A stretch of DNA of 8,335 bases from an uncultured Clostridia bacterium (GTDB lineage Bacteria; Bacillota; Clostridia; Oscillospirales; Ruminococcaceae), in contig CALBGD010000179.1 in the NCBI GenBank assembly GCA_937893735.1, positions 1 through 8,335 of the forward strand, read 5' to 3'. A program made the translations under genes and the position numbers. Positions 1 to 6,169 of this stretch are shown here, piece after piece. The stretch's first letter is position 1. Each line of letters begins with the position of its first letter. The notes below the pieces were generated by a model. It was not told the origin of the DNA, searched no databases, and saw only the letters and a list, made by a program, of their open reading frames with translations.

Positions 1-984
1 GGGCTTACTGACGAGCTCCTGCGGGACGTAAAACGAGTGTTCGTCGTTGCATGCGGGACTGCGATGCACGCCGGGATCGTGGCGCGCTATGCGATAGAGA
101 AGCTCGCGCGGGTGCCTGTCACCGTTGAGGTAGCTTCTGAATTCCGGTATATGGATCCCATAGTCGGCGAGGGAGACCTCGTGATTCTGGTTTCCCAGAG
201 CGGCGAGACTGCCGACACCAAGGCAGGTCTGGAGCTTGCCAAGGCGCGCGGAGCGAAAACCCTCGCAGTTGTGAACGTGAAATATTCCGCGATAGCGCGT
301 CAGGCGGATATGTATATCCACACGCTTGCCGGACCCGAGGTCGCAGTAGCCTCCACAAAGGCGTACACGGCGCAGATTTCCGTGATGTATATGCTGGCGT
401 TCCGGTTCGCTTTCGCCCGGGGAATGATAGACGAAGCCCGCATGAAAGGGCTCACGGCGCAGCTTTTGACTGCTCCGGCTGCGATACAGAAGGTCATCGA
501 CAGCAAGGACGAGTGCCAGTTCATCGCAAGCAAGCTGGTTAACGCAGATAATCTGTTCTTCATCGGCAGGAGCTTTGATTACGCGCTTTCGCTGGAGGGC
601 TCGCTGAAGCTGAAGGAGATAAGCTATATCCACTCCGAAGCGTATGCTGCCGGCGAGCTGAAGCACGGCACTATCTCGCTCATCGAGCCGGGGATCCCGG
701 TCATAACCGTAGTTACTCAGGCGGATATCCTCGCCAAGACCATCAGCAACATGGAGGAGGTCAAGGCGCGCGGCGGATTCATTATTGCGGTATGCCGCAA
801 GGGAACCGTTTTCGCTGAGAACACGGTGGACCTCCGACTGGAGATAGACGCAGAGCTTGACGATATGCTGCTTCCGCTCCCGACGGTATGCGCGCTCCAG
901 TTCATTGCGTATTACACGTCAGTGCTGCGCGGTATCGACCCCGACAAGCCCAGAAACCTTGCGAAATCCGTTACTACTGAATAA
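1..984 (+). CDS. glmS: Glutamine--fructose-6-phosphate aminotransferase (isomerizing), C-terminal part, cut by window edge
   Basis: GlmS converts fructose-6-phosphate and glutamine to glucosamine-6-phosphate in the cytoplasm, the first committed step to UDP-GlcNAc and peptidoglycan. The reading frame is open from base 1, so the GTG at 37 is internal. 327 residues are visible against about 600 for the family; the N-terminal glutaminase domain and part of the linker lie outside the window. The visible part is the tandem-SIS isomerase half. The first SIS domain has the ACGTAMHAG-type sugar-binding loop, SEFRY and SQSGETADT. The second has the conserved SEAYAAGELKHG stretch of the isomerase site. 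The protein ends in DKPRNLAKSVTTE, the family's C-terminal tail, whose lysine forms the Schiff base with the sugar in the E. coli enzyme. All signature motifs are intact, so the gene looks functional. A terminator follows about 90 bp after the stop, so it is probably the last gene of its transcript. Confidence 0.96.
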   Translation, partial: GLTDELLRDVKRVFVVACGTAMHAGIVARYAIEKLARVPVTVEVASEFRYMDPIVGEGDLVILVSQSGETADTKAGLELAKARGAKTLAVVNVKYSAIARQADMYIHTLAGPEVAVASTKAYTAQISVMYMLAFRFAFARGMIDEARMKGLTAQLLTAPAAIQKVIDSKDECQFIASKLVNADNLFFIGRSFDYALSLEGSLKLKEISYIHSEAYAAGELKHGTISLIEPGIPVITVVTQADILAKTISNMEEVKARGGFIIAVCRKGTVFAENTVDLRLEIDAELDDMLLPLPTVCALQFIAYYTSVLRGIDPDKPRNLAKSVTTE

Positions 985-1073
985 ATTTAAGCTCCCCCGG
1001 GATTCTCGCGGGAAGCCAGCCGCAAATCCGCATTACAAAGGGAATTGCAGCAGCTCAGTGTCTGATAAATACT

Positions 1074-1105
1074 AAGGACGCTTTTTCAGGAAAGGCGTCC
1101 TTTTT
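1074..1105 (+). terminator. Rho-independent terminator after glmS
   Basis: AAGGACGC (1074-1081) pairs perfectly with GCGTCCTT (1095-1102). The stem can be extended inward by TTT/AAA pairs flanked by G-T wobbles. A run of five T follows at 1101-1105. It lies between glmS and the promoter of the next gene, so it should isolate the two transcripts. Confidence 0.85.
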
Positions 1106-1123
1106 CTGTATAATGTTGAATGC

Positions 1124-1152
1124 TTGACTTTACTGATTTCTTATGGTATAAT
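1124..1152 (+). promoter_or_regulatory. Sigma-A promoter of the GNAT gene
   Basis: The -35 box is TTGACT (1124-1129) and the -10 box is TATAAT (1147-1152), separated by exactly 17 bp. Transcription should begin near 1159. This rules out the in-frame ATG at 1120 as the start of the acetyltransferase, because that codon lies upstream of the promoter. Confidence 0.8.
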
Positions 1153-1194
1153 TATCTTGTTGACAAATCGGAATTTTTTACAAAAGGTGAATGT

Positions 1195-1722
1195 ATGGTT
1201 TACTTTAATAGTGAAGAGATTATTATAAGAGATATGAAATTTAAAGATGGTCTGCATTTCACAACAGAGGAAAGAAAACAAGGCTGGGATACAACCATAG
1301 ATAAATTTGAAATGCGACTTAAAGATGTAAAAAATGGAAAATGTATCTCTTTAGTTGCGGATTACTATGGTATTCCTGCAGGATATGTAAACGTATATCC
1401 TGATTCGGAATGGGGAGCATTGGCCAATCAAGGATATCCTGAAATTATTGATTTTGCAGTTTTAGAAAAGTATCAGAATAATGGCATTGGCAGTATTTTG
1501 ATGGATACGGCAGAAAAGATAGCTTCTGAATATGCCGATACAGTGTATTTGGGAGTTGGCTTACATAGTGGGTATGGGAGTGCGCAAATATTGTATGTAA
1601 AAAGAGGTTATATTCCCGATGGTTCGGGAGTATGGTATAAGGATAAAATATGCACTCCCTATGATACAATTTATACTAATGATGATGATCTTGTTCTTTA
1701 TCTTTCAAAGAAAGTGCGTTAA
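1195..1722 (+). CDS. GNAT family N-acetyltransferase
   Basis: This is a predicted cytoplasmic acetyl-CoA-dependent N-acetyltransferase of 175 residues, a typical single-domain GNAT length. The acetyl-CoA pyrophosphate-binding motif A is visible as FAVLEKYQNNGIGSILM (about residues 87-103, Q-x-x-G-x-G form). The later strand-helix part is visible around LYVKRGYIPDGSG (133-145). The ATG at 1195 is preferred because an AAAAGGTGA ribosome site (1182-1190) precedes it and the promoter at 1124-1152 excludes the in-frame ATG at 1120. The gene is its own transcription unit, with a promoter directly upstream and a hairpin terminator downstream. It is markedly richer in A/T-ending codons (AAA, ATA, GAT, TAT) than glmS, the ABC operon or asnB, which suggests recent acquisition. 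The substrate cannot be told from the sequence: an antibiotic, a polyamine, a peptide or a protein amine are all possible. Confidence 0.85.
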   Translation: MVYFNSEEIIIRDMKFKDGLHFTTEERKQGWDTTIDKFEMRLKDVKNGKCISLVADYYGIPAGYVNVYPDSEWGALANQGYPEIIDFAVLEKYQNNGIGSILMDTAEKIASEYADTVYLGVGLHSGYGSAQILYVKRGYIPDGSGVWYKDKICTPYDTIYTNDDDLVLYLSKKVR

Positions 1723-1780
1723 ATTCCAATTCCTCAAACAGTCAAAACCCATTAAACGACCAACAAAGAGAGCAAACCCG

Positions 1781-1810
1781 AATGCGGCAGTCCAAAAACT
1801 GCCGCATTTT
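1781..1810 (+). terminator. Terminator in the convergent GNAT / ABC operon interval
   Basis: AATGCGGCAG (1781-1790) pairs perfectly over 10 bp with CTGCCGCATT (1799-1808) across an 8-base loop, followed by TTTT (1807-1810) and CTTG. It suits termination of the plus-strand GNAT transcript. On the minus strand the same stem follows the last ABC permease gene, but a good T run is missing there, so it may serve both directions with different strength. No other hairpin was seen between 1723 and 1842. Confidence 0.8.
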
Positions 1811-1842
1811 CTTGTATACCGCCCCGGAATCCAGAGGGAGCG

Positions 1843-2517
1843 TTATATCGTCATGCTGCTGAAAACCCTTAAACCCGCATGGTAGGACAGAATCATCGAA
1901 CCAGCCGCCAGCACTGGGAGCCCTCCGTAGAATATCACCCTTAGCAGCACAAGGCTGTTTCCGGAGGTGAACGAGAGGTAGAGTGCCGCCACAGCTCCGG
2001 AGAGCAGTATAACCAATGTGCACACATAAATCAATGTGGTTGAGCGAGTGCCGAGCTTCATTGCCAGCGGGAAAACCGGGCATAACACTGCCATCTGGAG
2101 CACCCCGAGGCACACCGGGAGCATTATCAGCGGCTCAGCGGGAAGCCCCTGCACGATGATCCCTATGATGTTGAAAATCAGCGATATAATTGTAGTGATT
2201 CCGACCACAATAGCGCTTGCGGCGAATTTTGCCCCGATAACCGTACCTGATGTGACTGGCATTGTCCGGACTATCTTTCCCCAGCCGCTGTTAATGTCAT
2301 CGTTGAGCGTGTTCAGAATGAACGATGAGAACAGGCAAATGCAGATGAGATTTGCCACACCGAAAAGGAAAATCGACATCATCTGTTCAATGCCGCCCTC
2401 TCCGCTGAGCGAATCCGCAGCAAGGCTGACTGTCAGGTCTGGAATGAGCATAAGCACCACACTTATGATAAGCTGAAATCTTACAGTATAGATGTCTTTC
2501 AGGATAAGCCCTTTCAA
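1843..2517 (-). CDS. ABC-2 type transporter permease, second subunit of GntR-linked exporter
   Basis: This is an integral membrane subunit of an ABC transporter (224 residues). It has about six hydrophobic segments, near residues 14-34, 47-69, 98-122, 128-152, 161-183 and 192-212. The start MKGLILKDIY and the cytoplasmic stretch KIVRTMPVTSGTVIGAKF (81-98) match the ABC-2 permease pattern in which a 'lysine-aspartate' N-terminus is followed by an 'LPvsr..iv.aKy' motif. I chose the TTG at 2517 as start. An AAAGGGGG ribosome site (2533-2526) sits 8 nt upstream, the TTG overlaps the previous gene's TGA as TTGA, and homologous permeases begin with MKGL. The open frame extends further upstream to 2775 but there it lies out of frame inside the preceding permease gene. 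It is the last gene of the operon. The transported substrate is unknown; related cassettes act in peptide antibiotic or cell-envelope stress responses. Confidence 0.85.
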   Translation of the reverse strand: MKGLILKDIYTVRFQLIISVVLMLIPDLTVSLAADSLSGEGGIEQMMSIFLFGVANLICICLFSSFILNTLNDDINSGWGKIVRTMPVTSGTVIGAKFAASAIVVGITTIISLIFNIIGIIVQGLPAEPLIMLPVCLGVLQMAVLCPVFPLAMKLGTRSTTLIYVCTLVILLSGAVAALYLSFTSGNSLVLLRVIFYGGLPVLAAGSMILSYHAGLRVFSSMTI

Positions 2518-3203
2518 CAAACGTTCCCCCTTTCGAGCCTTTTCAGCAGAATGAAGTAGAACCCAGCGTACAGCGCTGCCGCAATAAGATATGTCGGGAT
2601 AAGCACCTGCGCCCCGGAAATCCAGCTTATAATGCTCATAAAAGCAGACGAGTTTTCGTCGGCGAATATATTGGCGGCGATCATCAGCGGCAGAATTATA
2701 GCGATTCCGATGATAAGCCCCACGGTCAGACCGGCTTTCTCGGCGCTTTTCATCTGAATGGTCAGCGGAGTACACGCCCAGTCAACCGCGCCGCTGATTG
2801 CCGCCATCGCAGGGAGCAGCACGAATATAGTGCTGTCCGCTATTCCAATGAAATGGTATACCATGGCGACTATCATAGCGAGCACAAGCCCCGCCGCCAT
2901 GCAGATGAGATTTTTTATCAGCATTCCCCTGGCGAAAGTATCCCGGGTGACCGCCGTCAGCACATAATCTGCATAGCGGGATTTAATGTCGCTTTCAAGG
3001 TCGCGCAGAACGGCTTCCTCTGGAATCACCAGAAGTATCAGCGGAATAATTATCGAGAGGGTTCTGATTCCATCGTTAAGCATAATTTTATGCGGCAGAA
3101 GCATTGTCAGGATTCCAAGCGCGCAAGCTGCGGCACAGTAGATCAGCGCCCCTGTAAAATACGAATACTTCTTTATGAAAAAAGAATGCAATATTCCTTT
3201 CAA
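2514..3203 (-). CDS. ABC-2 type transporter permease, first subunit of GntR-linked exporter
   Basis: This is an integral membrane protein of 229 residues with about six hydrophobic segments, near 17-37, 47-61, 97-119, 125-143, 157-180 and 200-222. A charged cytoplasmic stretch (residues 62-96, with RYADYVLTAVTRDTFARG) corresponds to the coupling region common in ABC-2 permeases. The ATG at 3218 is not favoured, because its own codons 1-3 supply the GGAGGG ribosome site (3216-3211) for a TTG at 3203, 7 nt downstream. That TTG overlaps the ATPase stop codon as TTGA, the same layout as at the next junction. The protein then begins MKGILHSFF, parallel to MKGLILKD of its partner. The two permeases differ in sequence and probably form a heterodimeric channel with the upstream ATPase. 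The N-terminal choice rests on this ribosome-site logic; a 234-residue product from 3218 remains possible. Confidence 0.83.
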   Translation of the reverse strand: MKGILHSFFIKKYSYFTGALIYCAAACALGILTMLLPHKIMLNDGIRTLSIIIPLILLVIPEEAVLRDLESDIKSRYADYVLTAVTRDTFARGMLIKNLICMAAGLVLAMIVAMVYHFIGIADSTIFVLLPAMAAISGAVDWACTPLTIQMKSAEKAGLTVGLIIGIAIILPLMIAANIFADENSSAFMSIISWISGAQVLIPTYLIAAALYAGFYFILLKRLERGNVC

Positions 3204-4063
3204 ATTGCGTCCCTCCATTCATCGGCGTCCTTGACGTAGTACACCATGAGCTCGTCAATTGACGGGATATCCTGCGCGATATCCGGGTATTTGTCACCGG
3301 AAGCTGTAAGAACTTCATTTGCGAACCTTCCTTTGCGCATTCCGATGATGTCGGCGGGGTCTATGCGTTTCAGCTCCTCGTCGGTGCATTTCAGTATGCG
3401 GTGCTTTTCTTTCAGCGCGTTGCGTTCCTCAGAGAAAACAAGGTGCCCCTTGTGGATAAATCCTATGTAGTCCGCGATATGCTCCAGGTCGCTGGTTATG
3501 TGTGTTGAAATGAGGATAGAGTGCGATTCGTCCTGAATGAAATCCATCAGCAGGTCGAGAATTTCCGCGCGCATTACCGGGTCAAGACCGCCGGTGGGTT
3601 CGTCCAGAACCAGAAGTTTCGGGTGGTGCGAGAGCGCCGCGGCTATCGAGAGCCTCATCTGCATTCCTCGGGAGAAGCTGCCGAGCTTCTTGTCAGCGGG
3701 CAGGCAGAAGCGCTCCAGATAGTTGTAGTATTCCGTGCTGTCCCACGTTTTGAATATCCCGCCGAGTACCTTGCCAAGCTGCTTTGCAGTCAGCACTGCG
3801 GGGAATGGCAGAGTGTCGAAAACTACCCCTATCTGCTCCTTTGCCGCCGCTGAGAGCTTTGTTGAGTCCTCGCCGAGCACTGTAACGGAGCCGCTTTCTG
3901 GTTCTATCAGCCCGAGTATCGCCTTTATCGTTGTGGATTTACCAGCGCCGTTTTCTCCGATAAGTCCCATGACCGTGCCGCATGGGACTGTGAGATACAG
4001 GTTTTCCAGCACGAAATTATTATATCGGCAGGTAAGACCCTTTATTTCAATACTGTTTTCCAT
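3200..4063 (-). CDS. ABC transporter ATP-binding protein (YtrB/BcrA-like)
   Basis: This is the cytoplasmic ATPase that drives the two adjacent permeases; it has 287 residues. Visible motifs are Walker A GENGAGKS (36-43), an ABC signature in the divergent form SFSRGM (129-134), Walker B LLVLDEPTGGLDP (150-162) and the H-loop histidine in STH (188). The Q-loop position reads VVFDTLPF (80-87), without the usual glutamine; this VVFD form is familiar in exporter ATPases of this kind. About 75 residues follow the nucleotide-binding core. I chose the ATG at 4063 because GGAGGT (4075-4070) lies 6 nt upstream, whereas the in-frame ATG at 4081 has no ribosome site and contains the Shine-Dalgarno within its own codons. 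Its TGA overlaps the UUG start of the next gene, implying translational coupling. It follows the GntR gene after 81 bp. The substrate is not deducible from the ATPase. Confidence 0.92.
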   Translation of the reverse strand: MENSIEIKGLTCRYNNFVLENLYLTVPCGTVMGLIGENGAGKSTTIKAILGLIEPESGSVTVLGEDSTKLSAAAKEQIGVVFDTLPFPAVLTAKQLGKVLGGIFKTWDSTEYYNYLERFCLPADKKLGSFSRGMQMRLSIAAALSHHPKLLVLDEPTGGLDPVMRAEILDLLMDFIQDESHSILISTHITSDLEHIADYIGFIHKGHLVFSEERNALKEKHRILKCTDEELKRIDPADIIGMRKGRFANEVLTASGDKYPDIAQDIPSIDELMVYYVKDADEWRDAI

Positions 4064-4122
4064 TGAATTACCTCCATACATTAAAAGAGAATTTGTTCAC
4101 AAACTGCCATTCAATAAATGCA

Positions 4123-4142
4123 CCGATCCGCAGAGGATTCGG
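4123..4142 (-). other. Possible intercistronic hairpin between the GntR and ATPase genes
   Basis: On the minus strand CCG-A-ATCC (4142-4135) can pair with GGAT-CGG (4129-4123) across the 5-base loop TCTGC, with one bulged A. It begins just after the GntR stop. There is no T run after it, so it is not a standard terminator. It might damp read-through or affect mRNA stability, or be chance. Confidence 0.3.
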
Positions 4143-4144
4143 GC

Positions 4145-4513
4145 TTATTCCATGAACATACGTAAAATATCCGCAAGCTCATCATATTTTACACCGCTTC
4201 GCTTCGCGGAATCTGCGGCTTTTGACAGGTGCTGCTCTATTTCGCGCAGGCTCTGCTCCCGCAGCATTTCCGGGCTCTGCGCGGAAACGAAGCTCCCACG
4301 TCCGGTGAAACTTTCAATCAGCTTTTCCTGCTCCAGAATCTCGTAGGCGCGCTTGGTGGTGATAACGCTGACCCGCAGGTCCTGAGCCAGCGCCCGCATT
4401 GATGGCAGCGGGTCGCCCTCTTTAAGCTCGCCGGAAAGGATAAGCGCCTTTATCTGCGAGGCAATCTGCTCGTAGATGGGCGTCCCGGCTGAGTTAGTTA
4501 TTATGATATTCAT
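4145..4513 (-). CDS. GntR family transcriptional regulator, YtrA type
   Basis: This 122-residue protein is the short GntR form. A winged helix-turn-helix occupies roughly residues 12-77: PIYEQIASQIKALILSGEL, then PLPSMRALAQDLRVS and, in the wing, LIESFTGRGSFVS. A short helical tail follows (about 80-122) with no room for a FadR-type ligand domain, which is the hallmark of the YtrA subfamily. Such proteins usually repress the ABC transporter operon they head, often with induction by cell-envelope-active compounds. The ATG at 4513 has a perfect AGGAGGG ribosome site a few bases upstream. The promoter at 4556-4584 and inverted repeat at 4536-4556 fit autoregulation of the four-gene operon. It is divergent from asnB. 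The inducing signal is unknown. Confidence 0.93.
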   Translation of the reverse strand: MNIIITNSAGTPIYEQIASQIKALILSGELKEGDPLPSMRALAQDLRVSVITTKRAYEILEQEKLIESFTGRGSFVSAQSPEMLREQSLREIEQHLSKAADSAKRSGVKYDELADILRMFME

Positions 4514-4535
4514 TGTCCCTCCTGAAAGTGAATAA

Positions 4536-4556
4536 TGTATATATCTTGCATATACA
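4536..4556 (-). promoter_or_regulatory. Candidate operator for the GntR regulator
   Basis: TGTATAT (4536-4542) and ATATACA (4550-4556) form a perfect 7-bp inverted repeat with a 7-bp spacer. It overlaps the edge of the -10 box and covers the expected transcription start of the GntR-ABC operon, where a bound dimer would block initiation. This is inferred from position and symmetry; a chance AT-rich repeat is possible. Confidence 0.55.
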
Positions 4557-4584
4557 ATATATCACATCGGTACAATTTTGTCAA
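4556..4584 (-). promoter_or_regulatory. Sigma-A promoter of the GntR-ABC operon
   Basis: On the minus strand a consensus -35 TTGACA (4584-4579) is separated by exactly 17 bp from a -10 TATATT (4561-4556). Transcription should start near 4549, about 36 nt before the GntR start codon. Confidence 0.82.
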
Positions 4585-4626
4585 GGGGGTAAACCAAAAA
4601 ACTATCACGGCTTTCGAAATTCTGCA

Positions 4627-4632
4627 TACAAT
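4627..4632 (+). promoter_or_regulatory. Weak candidate -10 box for asnB
   Basis: TACAAT at 4627-4632 lies about 30 bp before the asnB start, in the divergent intergenic region. No convincing -35 box is found 16-18 bp upstream, so this is the best site available rather than a clear promoter; an activator may be needed. Confidence 0.35.
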
Positions 4633-4663
4633 AGATGAGAAAGCACAGAAAGGGGAATGAGTA

Positions 4664-6088
4664 ATGTGCGGAATAGCAGGACAGATAGGATTTGAGCAGA
4701 ATATGCGGCAGATGTCCGGAGTTATGGCGAAGATGAGCGCCGCTCTGGCTCCGAGGGGACCCGACGCTTCCGGCATATACAATGATGACAACGCGTACTT
4801 AGTTCACCGCCGGCTTATAGTTATCGACCCGGAAAACGGCGCACAGCCCATGAGCAGCGGCGGCTGCACTCTGGTCTACAACGGAGAGCTGTACAATACA
4901 GAGGAGCTCCGGCAGAAGATGAAAATGCGCGGTGTGGAGTTCACCGGGCATTCTGATACCGAGGTAGTGCTGAAAGCGTTTCTGACCTACGGCGAGGACT
5001 GCGTGAAGCTGTTTAACGGAATATTCGCGTTTGCGGTCTGGGCCAGCCGTAAGCGGAAGCTGTTCCTTGCCCGGGACAGAATAGGCGTCAAGCCGCTGTT
5101 TTATTCCCTTACCCGGGACGGTATAATATTCGCGAGCGAGATAAAAGCCCTCCTGAAGCACCCGTCCGTGAAGCCGGTGATAACCGAGGACGGCGTGGCG
5201 GAGATAATGCTGATAGGCCCTGCAAAGCGCGTAGGCAGCGGAGTTTTCCGGGACATAAGCGAGATCCCGGCGGCGCACTGCGCGGTGCTTACCGAGGAAG
5301 GGTTCAGGCTTCGTAGCTACTGGGAGCTGAAAGCGGAGCCGCACACCGAGAATTTCACGGAGACCTCAGCGCATGTCCGGGAGCTGATAATCGACGCGGT
5401 AAAGCGCCAGCTTGTCAGCGATGTCCCGCTGTGCTGCTTCCTTTCGGGAGGGCTTGACAGCAGCGTGATCTCCGCGATAGCCGCCAGAGAATTTGAGAAG
5501 CGCGGCGAGAGGCTCAGCACATGGTCGATAGACTACAAGTACAACCATCAGAATTTCCACGCAAGCAGCTTCCAGCCCGATGAGGACGCTCCGTGGGTGA
5601 AGCGCATGGCAGAATTCATAGGCTCCGACCACACTAATGTGGAGCTGGACACTCCTGCGCTGGCGGACGCCCTCGAGGATTCCACCCGCGCCCGCGACCT
5701 CCCCGGAATGGCTGACGTGGACAGTTCGCTTTACCTATTCTGCGGGAAGATAAAGGAGCGGTTCCCGGTGGCGCTCTCCGGCGAATGCGCTGATGAAATT
5801 TTCGGCGGCTATCCGTGGTATCACCGTAAAGAGGTTCTGTTTTACGACGGCTTCCCGTGGTCGACCGCCGTCCCGGAGCGTGCCGCCCTTATGAAGCGCC
5901 CTGTGAGCGCAGGCGACGCCGAGGCTTACGTCCGCAGGAGCTATGATAAGTGCATTGCAAAGACGGATTATCTTGACAGCGATGATGAAACAGCGCGGCG
6001 AATGCGGGAGATGTTCCTGCTGAACATGGATTATTTCATGGCAACTCTGCTTGATTGCCGGGTAAAAAAGAAAAAAGGGGCAGCGTAA
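4664..6088 (+). CDS. asnB: Asparagine synthetase (glutamine-hydrolysing), C-terminally truncated
   Basis: AsnB-type enzymes make asparagine from aspartate, ATP and glutamine. The start is secure: ATG at 4664 follows AAAGGGG (4649-4655), and MCGIAGQIGF places the nucleophile Cys2 at the mature N-terminus. The glutaminase domain is complete, with RGPD (31-34), HRRLIVID (48-55), YNGELYN (72-78), GHSDTEVV (95-102) and FNGIFAFAVW (117-126). The synthetase domain follows, with the PP-loop FLSGGLDSS (259-267) and SGECADEIFGGY (372-383). The protein then stops at 474 residues, while family members of this type usually reach about 610. The homologous run NMDYFMATLLD (454-464) breaks off into CRVKKKKGAA and a stop. 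The expected continuation (DRK/MSM..LEVRVPF-type) and the downstream lysine region needed for adenylation chemistry are absent in all frames before the next gene. It may keep glutaminase activity but is probably a defective synthetase or a decaying gene. Confidence 0.88.
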   Translation: MCGIAGQIGFEQNMRQMSGVMAKMSAALAPRGPDASGIYNDDNAYLVHRRLIVIDPENGAQPMSSGGCTLVYNGELYNTEELRQKMKMRGVEFTGHSDTEVVLKAFLTYGEDCVKLFNGIFAFAVWASRKRKLFLARDRIGVKPLFYSLTRDGIIFASEIKALLKHPSVKPVITEDGVAEIMLIGPAKRVGSGVFRDISEIPAAHCAVLTEEGFRLRSYWELKAEPHTENFTETSAHVRELIIDAVKRQLVSDVPLCCFLSGGLDSSVISAIAAREFEKRGERLSTWSIDYKYNHQNFHASSFQPDEDAPWVKRMAEFIGSDHTNVELDTPALADALEDSTRARDLPGMADVDSSLYLFCGKIKERFPVALSGECADEIFGGYPWYHRKEVLFYDGFPWSTAVPERAALMKRPVSAGDAEAYVRRSYDKCIAKTDYLDSDDETARRMREMFLLNMDYFMATLLDCRVKKKKGAA

Positions 6089-6131
6089 CTTAGAATTAAC
6101 ATTACAGCGATAGCGGATTTAATATTTCTCC

Positions 6132-6140
6132 TGCTATAAT
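6132..6140 (+). promoter_or_regulatory. Extended -10 promoter for the membrane protein gene
   Basis: TGCTATAAT at 6132-6140 is a perfect extended -10 element. No good -35 is seen 17 bp upstream (AGCGGA), as is common for extended -10 promoters. The expected start near 6147 is about 23 nt before the ATG at 6170. Confidence 0.65.
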
Positions 6141-6169
6141 AAAAATAAAAAACGGCAGGGGTATTTGCA

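Noticed and set aside
1109..1114. TATAAT sequence just after the glmS terminator
   Set aside because: No -35 box is present at the right distance and it overlaps the terminator's T-rich tail; the promoter at 1124-1152 is far better.
1120..1194. N-terminal extension of the GNAT protein from the ATG at 1120
   Set aside because: The TTGACT-17-TATAAT promoter lies inside this stretch, so the codon would not be transcribed; the ATG at 1195 has a ribosome site.
1..1722. Functional link between GlmS and the GNAT enzyme (glucosamine-6-phosphate N-acetylation)
   Set aside because: A terminator and a separate promoter divide the two genes, base composition differs, and the GNAT sequence shows nothing specific to sugar-phosphate acetylation.
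2036..2476. 146-codon open frame on the plus strand
   Set aside because: It is antisense to a clear ABC-2 permease with no supporting motif or ribosome site.
2518..2775. Longer form of the second permease starting at 2775
   Set aside because: The added sequence is the other frame of the first permease gene, is non-hydrophobic and basic, and has no family resemblance; the TTG at 2517 has a strong ribosome site.
3735..4346. 203-codon open frame on the plus strand
   Set aside because: It lies opposite the ABC ATPase and GntR genes, has serine/proline-rich low-information content and no ribosome site; it is a shadow of GC-biased codons on the other strand.
6055..6169. Frameshifted remnant of the AsnB C-terminus
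   Set aside because: None of the three plus-strand frames after MATLLD shows AsnB-like residues; stops appear quickly and the region carries the next gene's promoter.
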